Below, in pieces: positions 62,390-64,000 of a DNA stretch of 64,000 nucleotides; positions within the stretch are counted from its first letter, which is position 1; each line of letters begins with the position of its first letter. The DNA lies in NCBI GenBank assembly GCA_003508835.1, contig PUFA01000144.1, positions 992,001-1,056,000 on the forward strand, given 5' to 3'. This DNA comes from Eonycteris spelaea. Taxonomy: Eukaryota > Chordata > Mammalia > Chiroptera > Pteropodidae. The notes beneath the pieces were generated by a model that was not told the DNA's origin, searched no databases, and was given only the letters and a program-made list of their open reading frames with translations. The position numbers and the translations under genes were made by a program.

Positions 62390-63360
62390 AGGTGCTGCTT
62401 TATACCTTAGTGAGGGGGAGTCCTTGTATATTTATTATTTGCACATAGGTATGTCATGGGATTTTTTGCTCAGAGCAGATTTGCATCTGTGGCCATGCTA
62501 CCCTGAACAAGCCTGATCCCGCTGATCTCGGAAGCTAAGGAGGGTCAGGCCTGGTTAGTACTTGGATAGGAGATCACCTAGGAAGACCAGGTGCCGTAGG
62601 CATAACAAATAAAAAATAAGGGATTGTAAATTGACAAGGTCCTTGCAATCTGTGAAGTAAAGCAAGGTTTCCTCACCTAAATAAAATAAAATAAAATAAA
62701 ATAAAGAAGTAGATTTGCTGGGTCAAAGAATATGTGACGTTTTTCCAGTTTTGACAAATATTGCCAAATTTTCTTTAGACGCTCCCACTAGCCATGTGCC
62801 TGTTTCCCTATACCTTTATCAACATAGGGCGCAATCTAAATTTTGATTCTGAGCCAACTGATATGTAAAGAATAACATCTCATTGTTTCTTTGTAATTCC
62901 TTTTATTGTGAATGGGTTCATACATTTTTCATAAGTTTAAGAATCATTTGAACTCCCTTTTCTGTGAACTGTTAGTTCATGTCTTTTACGCATTTTCTAG
63001 TGTTTTTTTTTCTTTGTTTAAATACTTACTGCATCAAAGACATAAGCCTTTTGTCTGGAATACGAAATAAAATATATATTTTTTCAACTTGACATTTGCC
63101 TTTTTGCTTTATTTGTGGTGTTTTTCCCATACATGATATTTTTACTTTTATGTAATTTAATCTATTAGTCTCCTGTGGCATCCCCATTCTGGGATTATAA
63201 AAATAATTTTATCTCATATTTCTAATAAAATTTTTCTGGTATCATTTTTGACAATTATATTTTGATCCATCTGGAATTTATTTGATATAAGATGTGAGGT
63301 GTATAATATAAATTTATTTATTTTTTCCATATAGCTATTCATTACACCACCATGACTTAT
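62390..63360 (-). mobile_element. L1M remnant, antisense, host of the 5S-derived SINE
   Basis: Text such as AGATTTGCTGGGTCAAAGAA, CTCCCACTAGCCATGTG, TTTTCTGTGAACTGTTAGTT and TTTTGATCCATCTGGAATTT is the antisense of an old L1 3' half. The SINE at 62485-62706 splits it, so the L1 is the older of the two. Confidence 0.65.
62485..62706 (+). mobile_element. 5S rRNA-derived SINE (fruit-bat MEG-type), with target-site duplication
   Basis: Bases 62485-62602 align end to end with vertebrate 5S rRNA: GGCCAT near the start, CCCTGAAC, then TGATCTCGGAAGCTAAG, the CCTGGTTAGTACTTGGAT block, and GTGCCGTAGGC at the end. The internal promoter region (box A, intermediate element and box C) is largely kept. A roughly 75-base non-5S body follows, then an (AAAAT)n-like tail at 62679-62705. 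The insert is flanked by GCAGATTTGC at 62475-62484 and GTAGATTTGC at 62709-62718, a 10-bp duplication with one mismatch, inside an older L1M. 5S-headed SINEs in mammals are known from pteropodid bats (MEG-RS and MEG-RL families); the assignment to that family is inferred. Confidence 0.85.
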
Positions 63361-63894
63361 TGAATAACAACTTACTATCTCAGAGCATGTATGTCTGCTC
63401 TTAATTGGCCCTCTAGAGGATACACACTTCAGGTCTTTGCCAAAGACTACACTCTCAACATTTTTGCCACTCAACTTTTATCTTAAGCCATGTGATAAAA
63501 GGTTTACATGGAGAATTGTTTAAAGAATAGTCATCTGAGATTTTATATCTCTGTGTGTATGGTTCTGTTTTATTTCTTAATTAAGAGAGAGTTTTTACAT
63601 ATAATTCCTATTGTTTTAACTCCTTTTTGGAGTTTATTTCCTTACCTCAAATGTGTTGAGAGATTTTAAGAAATTGTTATACAAAATCCAAGATTGTATT
63701 TTCTGTAAAGTTATTTTATTCAGTGATTTTTATAAAATACACGGTAAGTTGTTGTTGTTGTTTAAGAATAAAGAATTAAGGAAACTTTGTTTTTCTTGCG
63801 AAAATGGGGGCTGTTTTTTGGGGGTTGATGTCAACTTAATGATTGATTTCTCTTGAGTACCAAGCACCACAGGCTAGAGGTGACAGTATGTCAG

Positions 63895-64000
63895 GTAATG
63901 TGTGGAGCTTAAGGGCTCTGGAATGAGAAAGACCTGGATCAAATCTCAGCTCATTGTCCTTCTGAGCTGAGCTACATTTGGGCAAGTCATTTAACTTTTC
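63895..64000 (+). mobile_element. MIR SINE, cut by the window end
   Basis: GAGCTTAAGGGCTCTGGAAT, CTGGATCAAATCTCAGCTCA and GGGCAAGTCATTTAACTTTT are the first half of a MIR; the rest lies beyond 64000. Confidence 0.7.

Noticed and set aside
62485..62602. A functional 5S rRNA gene
   Set aside because: Several substitutions, no T-run terminator after the 5S part, and the TSD and tail show it is the head of a SINE.
42000..64000. First exon of PLEK, the expected right neighbour
   Set aside because: I looked for the start of the first PH domain and did not find it; it probably lies beyond 64000.

Overview
This window is vertebrate nuclear DNA, almost certainly mammalian: about 62% A+T outside one CpG island, spliced coding exons, and dense fossil repeats of mammalian families (MIR, L2, L1M, MLT1-type LTRs, hAT MITEs). 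Two elements narrow the lineage. One is a TSD-flanked SINE at 62485-62706 whose head is a near-complete 5S rRNA. The other is an inverted L1 3' end at 37425-37800 that resembles bat L1. In mammals, 5S-headed SINEs are known mainly from fruit bats (Pteropodidae), so a megabat is my best guess. This is an inference; no species call is possible.

The only protein-coding gene I can support is CNRIP1 (cannabinoid receptor-interacting protein 1), complete and on the minus strand. Exon 1 (coding part 41241-41419) lies in a CpG island at about 40.8-42.0 kb. Exon 2 is 38984-39134. The coding part of exon 3 is 24541-24705, followed by a 3'UTR ending near a poly(A) signal at 23728-23733. The three coding segments have consensus splice borders and compatible phases, and they join to exactly 164 codons plus stop, the length I recall for human CNRIP1a. 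Intron 1 is 2.1 kb. Intron 2 is 14.3 kb and largely filled with decayed L1 lying antisense to the gene.

Layout: 1-23.7 kb is intergenic DNA downstream of CNRIP1, with L1M, MIR, L2, one ERV-type LTR and microsatellites. From 23.7 to 41.5 kb is CNRIP1. From 42 to 64 kb is upstream intergenic DNA, with a cluster of LTRs at 49-54 kb, L1 3' ends at 55-58 kb, several microsatellites and the 5S-derived SINE. In human, the neighbours are PPP3R1 (beyond the left side) and PLEK (beyond the right side). I could not find an exon of either here.

I found no undescribed gene system. The most informative non-genic signals are the 5S-headed SINE, a 41-bp perfect alternating purine/pyrimidine tract, a 21-G run inside a solo LTR, two X-box (RFX-like) palindromes, a 10-bp-arm inverted repeat, a local approximately 70-bp direct duplication, and a very short TSD-flanked polyadenylated insertion. 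Repeat boundaries are read by eye and are approximate (typically within tens of bases). Family names at subfamily level were avoided unless clear.
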